Shown here piece by piece: positions 1-5,364 of a stretch of 9,059 bases of DNA. The translations under genes and the position numbers were made by a program. Positions within the stretch are counted from its first letter, which is position 1, and every line of letters starts with the position of its first letter. The notes beneath the pieces are model-generated. The model ran no database searches and was not told the DNA's origin. It was given only the letters and a program-made list of their open reading frames with translations. Origin of the DNA: Frankiales bacterium (GTDB taxonomy: Bacteria; Actinomycetota; Actinomycetes; Mycobacteriales; SCTD01); the NCBI GenBank assembly GCA_025464915.1, contig JAODNF010000270.1, forward strand, positions 1-9,059, written 5' to 3'.

Positions 1-100
1 GCCCCCCGAACCAGACGGCGAAGTGCTCGGCCTGGGTCAGGCACTGCCAGACCAGGTCCTGCGGCGCGTCGAAGGTGCGGACGATGGTGTACCCGGTCAT
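1..100 (-). CDS. AHSA1/SRPBCC-domain protein, N-terminal fragment (runs off window)
   Basis: The visible 33 residues begin MTGYTIVRTFDAPQDLVWQC and continue through a Trp-Phe-Gly-Gly stretch. This is the usual first beta-strand and helix of the AHSA1/SRPBCC (START-like) fold, where the motif 'R.F.AP...VW.....A...W' is typical. The fold makes a hydrophobic ligand-binding cavity; the ligand is unknown here. The ATG (98-100) overlaps the TGA of the upstream ArsR gene in an ATGA arrangement, so the two are translationally coupled in one operon. ArsR-SRPBCC pairs are common in actinobacteria, with the repressor controlling both genes. The C-terminal part lies left of base 1, so length and completeness cannot be judged. 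Confidence 0.85.
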   Translation of the reverse strand, partial: MTGYTIVRTFDAPQDLVWQCLTQAEHFAVWFGG

Positions 101-429
101 GACTGCTTCTCCTTGGGGATCAGGGACTTCAGGTGTGCGTCCAGGCGGTCGAACGACCCCTCCCAGAACACGCGGTAGTCGTCGAGCCAGGCCGACGCCG
201 TCCCGAGCCGCTCGCCGTTGTGGCGGGCCGGCCGGTACTGCGCGTCCCTGCCGCGGCCGACCAGCCCGGCGGCCTCGAGCACCTTGAGGTGCTTCGAGAC
301 GGCCTGCAGGCTCATCGTGAACGGCTCGGCGAGCTGGTTCACGGTGGCCTCTCCGTCGGCCAGCCGCTCGAGGATCGCGCGGCGGGTCGGGTCGGCGAGG
401 GCCGCGAACACCTGGCTCAGCGGGTCCAT
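97..429 (-). CDS. ArsR-family winged-helix transcriptional repressor
   Basis: A 110-residue protein of the usual ArsR length. The N-terminus FAALADPTRRAILERLADGE is the classical first helix pair. The helix-turn-helix covers about residues 29-57, with the recognition helix in SLQAVSKHLKVLEAAGLV, followed by the wing (GRGRDAQYRP). There is no ELCVC or other Cys-rich metal site, so it belongs to the non-metal subgroup that pairs with AHSA1/SRPBCC proteins. I chose ATG at 427-429 because GAGGAG (436-441) lies 6 bases upstream; the in-frame TTG at 433-435 abuts that ribosome site and is less likely. It overlaps the AHSA1 gene by 4 bases and faces an operator-promoter that suggests autorepression. 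It may also affect the divergent amidohydrolase. Confidence 0.92.
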   Translation of the reverse strand: MDPLSQVFAALADPTRRAILERLADGEATVNQLAEPFTMSLQAVSKHLKVLEAAGLVGRGRDAQYRPARHNGERLGTASAWLDDYRVFWEGSFDRLDAHLKSLIPKEKQS

Positions 430-435
430 GCTCAA

Positions 436-441
436 CTCCTC
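436..441 (-). promoter_or_regulatory. Ribosome binding site of the arsR-type gene
   Basis: GAGGAG on the minus strand, 6 bases from the ATG at 429. It decides the start against the longer TTG-initiated form. Confidence 0.7.
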
Positions 442-449
442 GGTTGCTA

Positions 450-484
450 AACCACATGGTTGCGTACGAGGGTCGCGGTGTCAA
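450..484 (-). promoter_or_regulatory. Promoter with overlapping ArsR operator
   Basis: The minus strand carries a perfect -35 TTGACA (484 to 479), a 17-base spacer, and AACCAT (461 to 456), which fits the relaxed actinobacterial -10 pattern NANNNT. The -10 lies inside a 12-base inverted repeat, AACCA-CA-TGGTT (450-461). The direct repeat GGTTGC (442-447 and 458-463) extends it. A repressor on this palindrome would block RNA polymerase, which fits autoregulation of the ArsR/AHSA1 pair. The elements are read directly; the repressor assignment is inference. The region also covers the upstream part of the divergent amidohydrolase gene. Confidence 0.6.
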
Positions 485-500
485 GTGCAAGGCTCGGGCC

Positions 501-1571
501 ATGGCGCTGCACCTGCGAGGTCCCGTCCTGGTGGGCCAGGACGACGAGCGGCCGGAGGCCTGGGCCGTCGACGGGCGGATCACCTTCGACCGACCGCCCA
601 CCGTCGACGAGGTGCTCGAGGGCTGGGTGCTCCCCGGCCTGGTCGACGCCCACTGCCACATCGGCCTCGGGTCCCACGGGGAGGTGGCGCCCGAGGTGGC
701 GGAGCAGCAGGCTGTCACCGACCGCGACGCCGGAGCGCTGCTGCTGCGCGATGCCGGCTCGCCCGCCGACACCCGCTGGGTCCAGTCCCGCGAGGACCTG
801 CCGGTGCTGATCCGCGCCGGTCGGCACATCGCGCGGACGCGCCGCTACATCCGCGACTTCGCGAACGAGGTCGAGCCGGAGCTGCTGGTCGCAGCCGTTC
901 AGGAGCAGGCCAGGGCGGGTGATGGCTGGGTCAAGCTGGTCGGCGACTGGATCGACCGCGACACCGGTGACCTCGCGCCGTGCTGGCCGACGGACGTCCT
1001 GGCGGAGGCGATCGCCGCGGCCCACGCGCTCGGGGCCAGGGTCACGGCGCACTGCTTCGGCGAGGAGTGCCTCGAGCCCCTGGTGCTCGCAGGAATCGAC
1101 TGCATCGAGCACGCGACCGGCCTGACGGAGCAGACCATCCCGCTGCTCGCCGAGCGCGACGTCGCCATCGTCCCGACCCTCATCAACGTCGCTACGTTCC
1201 CCGACATCGCGGCGCCCGCGGCGGACAAGTTCCCCTTGTACGCCAGGCACATGCTCGCCCTGCACGAGCGCCGCTACGCCACCGTGACCACAGCGCGAGA
1301 GGCCGGCATCCGGGTGTTCACCGGGACAGACGCCGGGGGTTCGCTCGCCCACGGCCGGGTCGCCGAGGAGGTGCTCGAGCTCGCCGCCGCGGGCTTCACG
1401 CCGCTCGAGGCGCTGCGTGCGGCCACGTGGGACGCGCGGCGGTGGCTGGACCAGTCCGGCCTGGAGGAGGGCGCGTCCGCAGACCTCGTGGTCTATGCCG
1501 CCGACCCCCGTCAGGACCTGGAGACCCTGAAGCACCCGACCGCGGTCGTCCTGCGGGGAGCGGTCCGCTGA
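501..1571 (+). CDS. Amidohydrolase-family metal-dependent hydrolase
   Basis: A 356-residue TIM-barrel amidohydrolase resembling the imidazolonepropionase/prolidase-like branch. Visible metal ligands in order: HxH at 51/53 in VLPGLVDAHCHIG; Lys145 in WVKLVGDW, likely the carboxylated bridging lysine; His184 in VTAHCFG; His204 in IDCIEHATGL; Asp277 in FTGTDAGG. Residues about 1-48 and the C-terminal SADLVVYAADP stretch form the small beta-sandwich domain common to cyclic amide hydrolases. The substrate cannot be read from sequence; hydrolysis of a C-N bond in a cyclic amide or dipeptide is typical. Start: ATG 501 gives a normal N-terminus. An in-frame codon at 444 would add 19 non-homologous-looking residues and run into the ArsR operator. 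AAGG at 489-492 is a weak ribosome site. It is followed immediately by the ABC ATPase gene. Confidence 0.9.
   Translation: MALHLRGPVLVGQDDERPEAWAVDGRITFDRPPTVDEVLEGWVLPGLVDAHCHIGLGSHGEVAPEVAEQQAVTDRDAGALLLRDAGSPADTRWVQSREDLPVLIRAGRHIARTRRYIRDFANEVEPELLVAAVQEQARAGDGWVKLVGDWIDRDTGDLAPCWPTDVLAEAIAAAHALGARVTAHCFGEECLEPLVLAGIDCIEHATGLTEQTIPLLAERDVAIVPTLINVATFPDIAAPAADKFPLYARHMLALHERRYATVTTAREAGIRVFTGTDAGGSLAHGRVAEEVLELAAAGFTPLEALRAATWDARRWLDQSGLEEGASADLVVYAADPRQDLETLKHPTAVVLRGAVR
1555..1570 (+). promoter_or_regulatory. Ribosome binding site and non-canonical CTG start of ABC ATPase
   Basis: GGGGAG at 1555-1560, spacer CGGTCCG, then CTG at 1568-1570 overlapping the TGA at 1569-1571. The spacing is ideal for initiation, which supports CTG as the start rather than a downstream GTG that would remove the first beta-strand. 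Confidence 0.6.
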
Positions 1572-2359
1572 CCGCTCTGGAGCTCGCCGGGGTCACCTGG
1601 CGCCGGGAGGACGTGGAGATCCTGCGCGGGATCGACCTCGTCGTGGCGGGCGGCGAGCACTGGGCACTTCTCGGCCGCAACGGCTGCGGTAAGACCTCGT
1701 TGCTCGCCCTGGCAGGTGGCCGGGTGCACCCGACGACGGGCACCGTGGACGTCCTCGGTCGGCGGCTCGGACGGGTCGACATCCAAGGCGAGCTCTGGCC
1801 ACGCATCGGTCAGGTCAGCGGCCGCCACGTGCCCTCGGGGCAGCTCACGGCAGGGCAGGTCGTCCTGACCGGCCTGAGCAGCACCAACGGGCTGCCGCTG
1901 CGCTGGACACCCACGGACGAGAACCGTGCGGCCGTCGCGAGATCCCTTGCAGACGTGGGAATCTCGGCACTCGCCGCCCGGCCGTGGTCGGTCCTGAGCA
2001 ACGGTGAGCAGCGCCGTACCCTGCTGGCCCGTGCGCTGGTGCGGGAGCCCGAGCTGCTGCTGCTCGACGAGCCCGCTGCCGGCCTGGACCTGCCGTCCCG
2101 CGAGCACCTCATCGAGGCCCTCGACGCCGCGCCCTGCACGAGCGTGCTGGTGACCCACCACGTCGAGGAGATCCCTGCGACGACCACGCACGCGGCACTC
2201 ATGAGCGACGGGCGGCTGCTCGCACGGGGGCCGGCGTCTGAGGTGCTGACCTCGGGCAGGCTGTCGGCGTGCTTCGGGATGGAACTCGTCGTCGAGGAGC
2301 GCGACGGCCGCTTCAGCGCGAGAAGACCCGACGGGGGACGTCGACCAGCATCGTCGTGA
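1568..2359 (+). CDS. ABC ATPase (COG1119 ModF/YlmA type), probable CTG start
   Basis: A single nucleotide-binding domain of about 263 residues. Numbering from the proposed start: Walker A GRNGCGKTS (36-44), Q-loop Gln82 in RIGQVS, degenerate signature LSNGEQ (143-148), Walker B LLLLDE (163-168), D-loop AGLD (171-174), and H-loop in VTHHVEE (His197). The signature followed by RRTLLARALV is typical of COG1119 ATPases, which occur without a membrane partner; none is seen here. Start: the first strand must include TALELAGVTW, yet no ATG, GTG or TTG lies in frame near it. CTG at 1568-1570 has GGGGAG (1555-1560) 7 bases upstream and overlaps the amidohydrolase TGA by 4 bases, like an ATGA junction. 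The next in-frame GTG falls after the first strand. The 3' end overlaps the convergent phosphotriesterase gene by 47 bases. Confidence 0.88.
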   Translation: MTALELAGVTWRREDVEILRGIDLVVAGGEHWALLGRNGCGKTSLLALAGGRVHPTTGTVDVLGRRLGRVDIQGELWPRIGQVSGRHVPSGQLTAGQVVLTGLSSTNGLPLRWTPTDENRAAVARSLADVGISALAARPWSVLSNGEQRRTLLARALVREPELLLLDEPAAGLDLPSREHLIEALDAAPCTSVLVTHHVEEIPATTTHAALMSDGRLLARGPASEVLTSGRLSACFGMELVVEERDGRFSARRPDGGRRPASS

Positions 2360-3266
2360 TCTGCTCCTCGGTGACGCCCGCGTCGCGCAGGTAGGGCAGG
2401 ACGTCCTGCTGCAGGTGCAGGTAGTGCCACTGCGGGAGGAAGGCACGGGCCTCGGGCGGCAGCCAGTCGATGTAGCAGGCAGCGTCCTGGGACAGCACCA
2501 TCCGGTCCGCGAGGCCGCGACGGCAGAGCTGCACGAGGGTGTCCGCCCGGGCCTCGAACGTGGTCGCGACGTTGATGCCGAACCGGTCCATGCCGAGCGT
2601 GAACCCCTGCTGCGCAAGGGACTCCAGGTGGTCGACGTCGATGGAGTCGCCGCTGTGCCCCAGCACGACAGCCGACGGCTCGACGCCCTCCTCGTCGCAG
2701 AGCACCCGCTTCACCTGCACTGCGGTCTGCGTGCCCGGGTGGGTGTGCACCGTGACAGGCGCCCCGGTGCGCTGGTGGGCCTGGCCGACGGCCCGCATCA
2801 CCCGCTCGACCCCAGGGGTGAGACCTGGCTCGTCGATGGCGCACTTGAGCATGCCGGCCACCACGCCGTGGTTGCCCTCCGTGAGGTCGCGGACGAACAG
2901 CTCGACCATCGGGTCGTCGGGTCCGGTGAACGGGCCTCGGTGGTGGAAGAAGAACGGAACGTCCCCGTAGGTGTAGCAGCCGGTCGCCGCGACGATGTTG
3001 AGCTGAGGGACCTGCTCGTTGACGCGCCGGATCCGGGGCAGGTAGCGGCCCAACCCGACGACCGTCGGGTCGACGATCGTCTGCACGCCCTGGGCCGCGA
3101 GCTCGGTGAGCTTGGTCACGGCGTCAGCGACCCGCTCCTCCTCCTCCCACTCGTCGGTCCAGTTCTGCTGCGCGTCAGCGGTGAGCACGAACACGTGCTC
3201 GTGCATGTAGGTCATGCCGAGGGCGTCGCTCTCGACCGCTCCGAGCACGGTGGGCACCGAGGTCAT
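2313..3266 (-). CDS. Phosphotriesterase-family metal-dependent hydrolase (PLL-like)
   Basis: A 317-residue protein matching the phosphotriesterase/phosphotriesterase-like lactonase family over its whole length. Binuclear metal ligands are visible: HxH at 22/24 in TYMHEHV; Lys141 in AGMLKCA (carboxylated bridging lysine); His174 in VTVHTHPG; His204 in VLGHSGDS; Asp261 in VLSQDAACY. MDRFG (226-230) and the terminal LVDVPRRVFSR are family hallmarks. Members hydrolyse lactones, esters or phosphotriesters; the native substrate cannot be told from sequence. The start is supported by the standard N-terminus TVLGAVESDALG just before the HxH strand, though the ribosome site is weak (AGG 8 bases upstream). 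The 3' end runs 47 bases into the convergent ABC ATPase gene, leaving no space for a terminator. No obvious promoter was found upstream. Confidence 0.93.
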   Translation of the reverse strand: MTSVPTVLGAVESDALGMTYMHEHVFVLTADAQQNWTDEWEEEERVADAVTKLTELAAQGVQTIVDPTVVGLGRYLPRIRRVNEQVPQLNIVAATGCYTYGDVPFFFHHRGPFTGPDDPMVELFVRDLTEGNHGVVAGMLKCAIDEPGLTPGVERVMRAVGQAHQRTGAPVTVHTHPGTQTAVQVKRVLCDEEGVEPSAVVLGHSGDSIDVDHLESLAQQGFTLGMDRFGINVATTFEARADTLVQLCRRGLADRMVLSQDAACYIDWLPPEARAFLPQWHYLHLQQDVLPYLRDAGVTEEQITTMLVDVPRRVFSR

Positions 3267-3297
3267 GGCCAGAACCTAAACGGTCAAGGAAGTGTCG

Positions 3298-3325
3298 GGG
3301 AATGCCGATACGGTAGACACGGTTG
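3298..3325 (+). promoter_or_regulatory. SigR/SigH-like promoter (GGGAAT-N18-GTTG)
   Basis: GGGAAT at 3298-3303 and GTTG at 3322-3325 are separated by exactly 18 bases. This equals the consensus for the actinobacterial oxidative-stress ECF sigma factor SigR/SigH. It points into the region holding the nine-codon ORF. A competing reading is a NANNNT -10 (TACGGT, 3309-3314) without a good -35. The motif is read directly; the sigma assignment is inference from one site, and the motif is short enough to occur by chance. Confidence 0.45.
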
Positions 3326-3414
3326 GACCTGACGATCAGCGGGAAAGATCGCTGACAGCCCTGGCTGCAACGGTGCGCCGGGCCCACACAAGCCACTCGG
3401 ACAGATCGTGTCCG
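3325..3414 (+). ncRNA. Putative structured leader RNA with two mutually exclusive helices
   Basis: GGAC (3325-3328), a 3-base bulge, and ACGATC (3332-3337) can pair with GATCGT-GTCC (3404-3413), a 10-pair long-range helix. The 3' arm can instead fold locally as CGGACA (3398-3403) with TGTCCG (3409-3414) around loop GATCG. Inside are TCAGCG (3336-3341)/CGCTGA (3350-3355) around an 8-base loop, CAGC (3356-3359)/GCTG (3364-3367), and a short helix GTG-c-GC/GC-c-CAC (3373-3387). The first internal hairpin shares bases 3336-3337 with the long helix. The two folds cannot coexist, as in cis-acting RNA switches. I do not recognise a known riboswitch class. In GC-rich DNA, chance pairing is common, so confidence is low. 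If transcription starts about 3331, the outer GGAC would not be transcribed. Confidence 0.3.
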
Positions 3415-3437
3415 CGTACGAAGAGAAGAGAAGAGTC

Positions 3438-3467
3438 ATGAACGACTACGGACCCTGGGACGACTGA
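3438..3467 (+). CDS. Nine-codon ORF, peptide MNDYGPWDD (hypothetical)
   Basis: ATG at 3438 followed by codons for N-D-Y-G-P-W-D-D and TGA. It is preceded by an A/G-only tract, three tandem AGAAG-like units (3420-3435), which could act as an extended though non-canonical ribosome site. Upstream are the SigR-like promoter and the foldable leader; a strong hairpin terminator begins 20 bases after the stop. No plus-strand gene follows before 4618, so it is not a leader for a downstream gene in this window; the next gene (3498-4598) is antisense. The peptide is acidic with adjacent Pro-Trp, and has no signal peptide or membrane segment. It could be a tiny functional peptide, a regulatory ORF within a small RNA, or chance. 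I do not recognise it. Confidence 0.3.
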   Translation: MNDYGPWDD

Positions 3468-3486
3468 CCGTCCCGCACGAGAAGAA

Positions 3487-3516
3487 GAGCCCGTCCCTCA
3501 CCCGAGGGGCGGGCTC
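3487..3516 (-). terminator. Intrinsic terminator of the MalY/PatB-type gene, possibly bidirectional
   Basis: A 13-pair stem, GAGCCCGTCCCTC (3487-3499) with GAGGGGCGGGCTC (3504-3516), with one G-T wobble and a 4-base loop (ACCC). On the minus strand it is followed by the pyrimidine-rich TTCTTCTC, the best U-tract in the window. This is a good rho-independent terminator for the minus-strand gene, whose TGA lies in the loop region (3498-3500). On the plus strand the tail lacks a T run, so termination of the 9-codon transcript would depend on the stem alone. Confidence 0.75.
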
Positions 3517-4598
3517 GCCCGCTCTGCGGGGTAGGTGGTCAGCAGCCTGTCCAGGGCCAGGGTGAGCACCTCGGTCGTCGTGCCGAAGTTGAGCCGGGCG
3601 TGGTGGGTCAGCCCGAAGTCGGCGCCCTCCGACAGCGCGATCCGCTGCTCGCGGAGCAGCCGCTCGGCCGGACGCTCGTCGTCGAGGCGCAACCAGGCGA
3701 GGTAGGACGCCTGCGGTGGGGTCAGCCGGTCGCCGAGAGCGTCGACGACCAGCCCCCGCATCCGGTCGAGGTGCCTCACGAGATCGGCGAGCCAGGCGTC
3801 CCCGTCGGTGAGCGCGACCTCGTTGGCGAGTGCGCCGAGGTGCCCGACCTTGTACGACACCTCGACCGGGATCCGGCGGACCGCGGGCAGCACGTCCTCG
3901 TTCCCGGCGACCAGCAGGGCGCACTTCAGGCCGGCGAGGTTGAAGGCCTTCGAAGCGCTGGTGAGCACCACCGACCGCCGGGGGGCGTAGGGCGTGAACG
4001 TCGCACCAGGCAGGGTGAGCGGCGCGTGCACCTCGTCGGCGAGCACCACCGCGTCGTGCCGGCGGACCACCAGGTCGAGCTGGTCGAGCTCCTCGGGTGT
4101 CCAGACCCGGCCCGTCGGGTTGTGCGGGCTCGACAGCAGGACGACGCGCGCGCCGGCCCCGAGCGCCACGTCGATCGCGGGCAGGTCGAGGGCACCGTCG
4201 ACCAGCGGGACCAGCTCGACCGGTCGGCCGATCGACGGTGGGACCTCGAAGAACGGGTGGTAGACGGGAGGGCAGATGACCACCCGGTCGCCAGGGTCGG
4301 TGAGGACCTTCAGCGCCTCGGCCACGCCGGCCATCACGTCCCCGACCGGAACGCACCAGGACGGATCGACGTCCCAGCCCCAGTGCCGCTTCGCGAACCC
4401 GGCGAAGGCCCGGCCCAGCTGGAAGGGGGCGGCGTACCCGGTGTCGGCCCGCGCGACCGCCTGCTCGAGAACCGTCGTGACGCAGTCGGCGAGGGACACG
4501 TCGAGCTCGGCGACCCACAGCGGCAGCACGTCCGGTCCGTAGAGCTGCCACTTGATGCTCCGCCGCTGCCGCAGCTCCTCCAGGCTCAGCTCCCGCAT
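3498..4598 (-). CDS. MalY/PatB-type PLP-dependent aminotransferase / C-S lyase
   Basis: A 366-residue fold-type I PLP enzyme. Key residues: Tyr113 in PPVYHPFF (ring stacking); SSPHNPTGRVW with Asn160; DEVHAPL with Asp188; Lys217 in TSASKAFNLAGLK as the PLP Schiff-base lysine; and the C-terminal ARLNFGT arginine that holds the substrate carboxylate. PPVYHPFF and ADEVHAPL are hallmarks of the MalY/PatB subgroup, whose members are often cystathionine beta-lyases (cleaving cystathionine to homocysteine, pyruvate and ammonia) although some are aminotransferases. The substrate is therefore unsettled. I chose ATG 4598 because MRELSLEELRQRRSIKW is a normal start for this family; a GTG at 4625 would add 9 residues and overlap the divergent gene. 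The stop codon sits inside the terminator hairpin. It is transcribed divergently from the alpha/beta hydrolase, 19 bases away. Confidence 0.9.
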   Translation of the reverse strand: MRELSLEELRQRRSIKWQLYGPDVLPLWVAELDVSLADCVTTVLEQAVARADTGYAAPFQLGRAFAGFAKRHWGWDVDPSWCVPVGDVMAGVAEALKVLTDPGDRVVICPPVYHPFFEVPPSIGRPVELVPLVDGALDLPAIDVALGAGARVVLLSSPHNPTGRVWTPEELDQLDLVVRRHDAVVLADEVHAPLTLPGATFTPYAPRRSVVLTSASKAFNLAGLKCALLVAGNEDVLPAVRRIPVEVSYKVGHLGALANEVALTDGDAWLADLVRHLDRMRGLVVDALGDRLTPPQASYLAWLRLDDERPAERLLREQRIALSEGADFGLTHHARLNFGTTTEVLTLALDRLLTTYPAERASPPLG

Positions 4599-4617
4599 GC
4601 GTGGCAGTCTGCCTCTC
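4599..4617. promoter_or_regulatory. Very short divergent intergenic gap with 11-base palindrome
   Basis: The two starts (minus ATG 4598, plus GTG 4618) are 19 bases apart. The gap contains a perfect 5-1-5 inverted repeat, GGCAG-T-CTGCC (4603-4613). Promoters for both genes must lie within the opposite coding region or the mRNAs must be leaderless. The palindrome may be an operator or a chance match. Confidence 0.35.
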
Positions 4618-5364
4618 GTGACCACTGTGCCGGTGCCGGGGGCAGAGCTCTACGTCGAGCGCGCGGGCGACGGTCCGCCGCTGCTGTCGATCAGCGGTTC
4701 CGGCAGCGCGCTGGCGGACGGCCTGCGTCCCGCCGTGCTGCCCTTCGCGAAGGCCTTCGACGTTGCCGGCTGGGACCACCGCGGGCTGGGGCAGTCGACG
4801 TCGGACGGGTCACCCGTGACGATGGCCGACTTCGCGGCTGACGCCCTCGCTGTCGCGGACTCGCTGGGCTGGCAGGAGTTCTCGGTCTTCGGCGTCTCCT
4901 TCGGGGGCATGGTCGCCCAGGAGCTGGCCGTCACCGCACCGGAGCGCGTCACCCGGCTCGTCCTGGGTTGCACCTCCGCGGGTGGCGCCGGCGGCTCGTC
5001 TTACCCCTTGCACGAGCGGCCCGACCTGGCCGCGATGGCTCTGCTCGTGGACACCAGGCCCGGCGCCGCGGCCGGGCTGATGGCGCTCATGGGCTCGGTG
5101 CGGGCGGTGCCGAAGGAGCCGGGGTACGAGCTGCAGCTGCAGGCCCGCCGGGCGCACGACGTCTGGGACCGGCTCGGGCGCATCACCGCTGCGACCCTGG
5201 TGCAGGCGGGCCGCTACGACGGCATCGCACCGCCCGAGAACAGCGCGCGGATCGCCTCGCGGATCGAGGGCTCGGTCCTCCAGGAGTACGAGGGCGGCCA
5301 CGCGTTCTACTTCCAGGACGGCGCCGCGTGGGACGATGCCGTCGCGTTCCTCCACGAGGGCTGA
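4618..5364 (+). CDS. Alpha/beta hydrolase
   Basis: A 248-residue alpha/beta hydrolase of normal length for the single-domain group. Visible are the oxyanion-loop region LLSISGSGSAL (22-32), the DHRGLGQS strand-turn (53-60), the nucleophile elbow GVSFGG with Ser94, the acid Asp201 in QAGRYDGIAP, and His228 in YEGGHAFYFQD. All three catalytic residues are present. The family includes esterases, lactonases and C-C hydrolases; the substrate cannot be read. Start: GTG 4618 gives VTTVPVPGAELYVERAG, a typical first strand; the upstream ATG at 4552 would extend antisense through the neighbouring gene's 5' end with low-complexity Arg/Ser sequence. No clear ribosome site precedes the GTG, so it may be translated leaderless. 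Its TGA overlaps the ATG of the DinB gene by one base. Confidence 0.9.
   Translation: MTTVPVPGAELYVERAGDGPPLLSISGSGSALADGLRPAVLPFAKAFDVAGWDHRGLGQSTSDGSPVTMADFAADALAVADSLGWQEFSVFGVSFGGMVAQELAVTAPERVTRLVLGCTSAGGAGGSSYPLHERPDLAAMALLVDTRPGAAAGLMALMGSVRAVPKEPGYELQLQARRAHDVWDRLGRITAATLVQAGRYDGIAPPENSARIASRIEGSVLQEYEGGHAFYFQDGAAWDDAVAFLHEG

Noticed and set aside
447..1535. Long minus-strand ORF antisense to the amidohydrolase
   Set aside because: Its translation is low-complexity Arg/Gly/Val/Asp-rich with no family motif, as expected from the complement of a GC-rich gene; the plus-strand frame has all metal ligands.
3265..3287. TTGACC (3287 to 3282, minus) as -35 of the phosphotriesterase promoter
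   Set aside because: A -10 at normal spacing would fall inside the coding sequence, placing the transcript start beyond the well-supported ATG.
3420..3435. AGAAG tandem units as a phase-variable simple repeat
   Set aside because: Only about three short units, imperfect at the ends; too few for slippage-based switching and more simply read as a purine-rich translation-initiation region.
3325..3437. Known riboswitch (SAM-I/IV, cobalamin, c-di-AMP, fluoride, ZTP, TPP)
   Set aside because: GCAACGGTGC faintly recalls the SAM-I core, but the required helices and conserved blocks of these classes are absent and no plus-strand target gene follows.
3600..4841. Long plus-strand ORF across the MalY/PatB-type gene
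   Set aside because: A shadow frame: no motif, Arg/Glu/Val-rich, while the opposite strand encodes a complete PLP enzyme.
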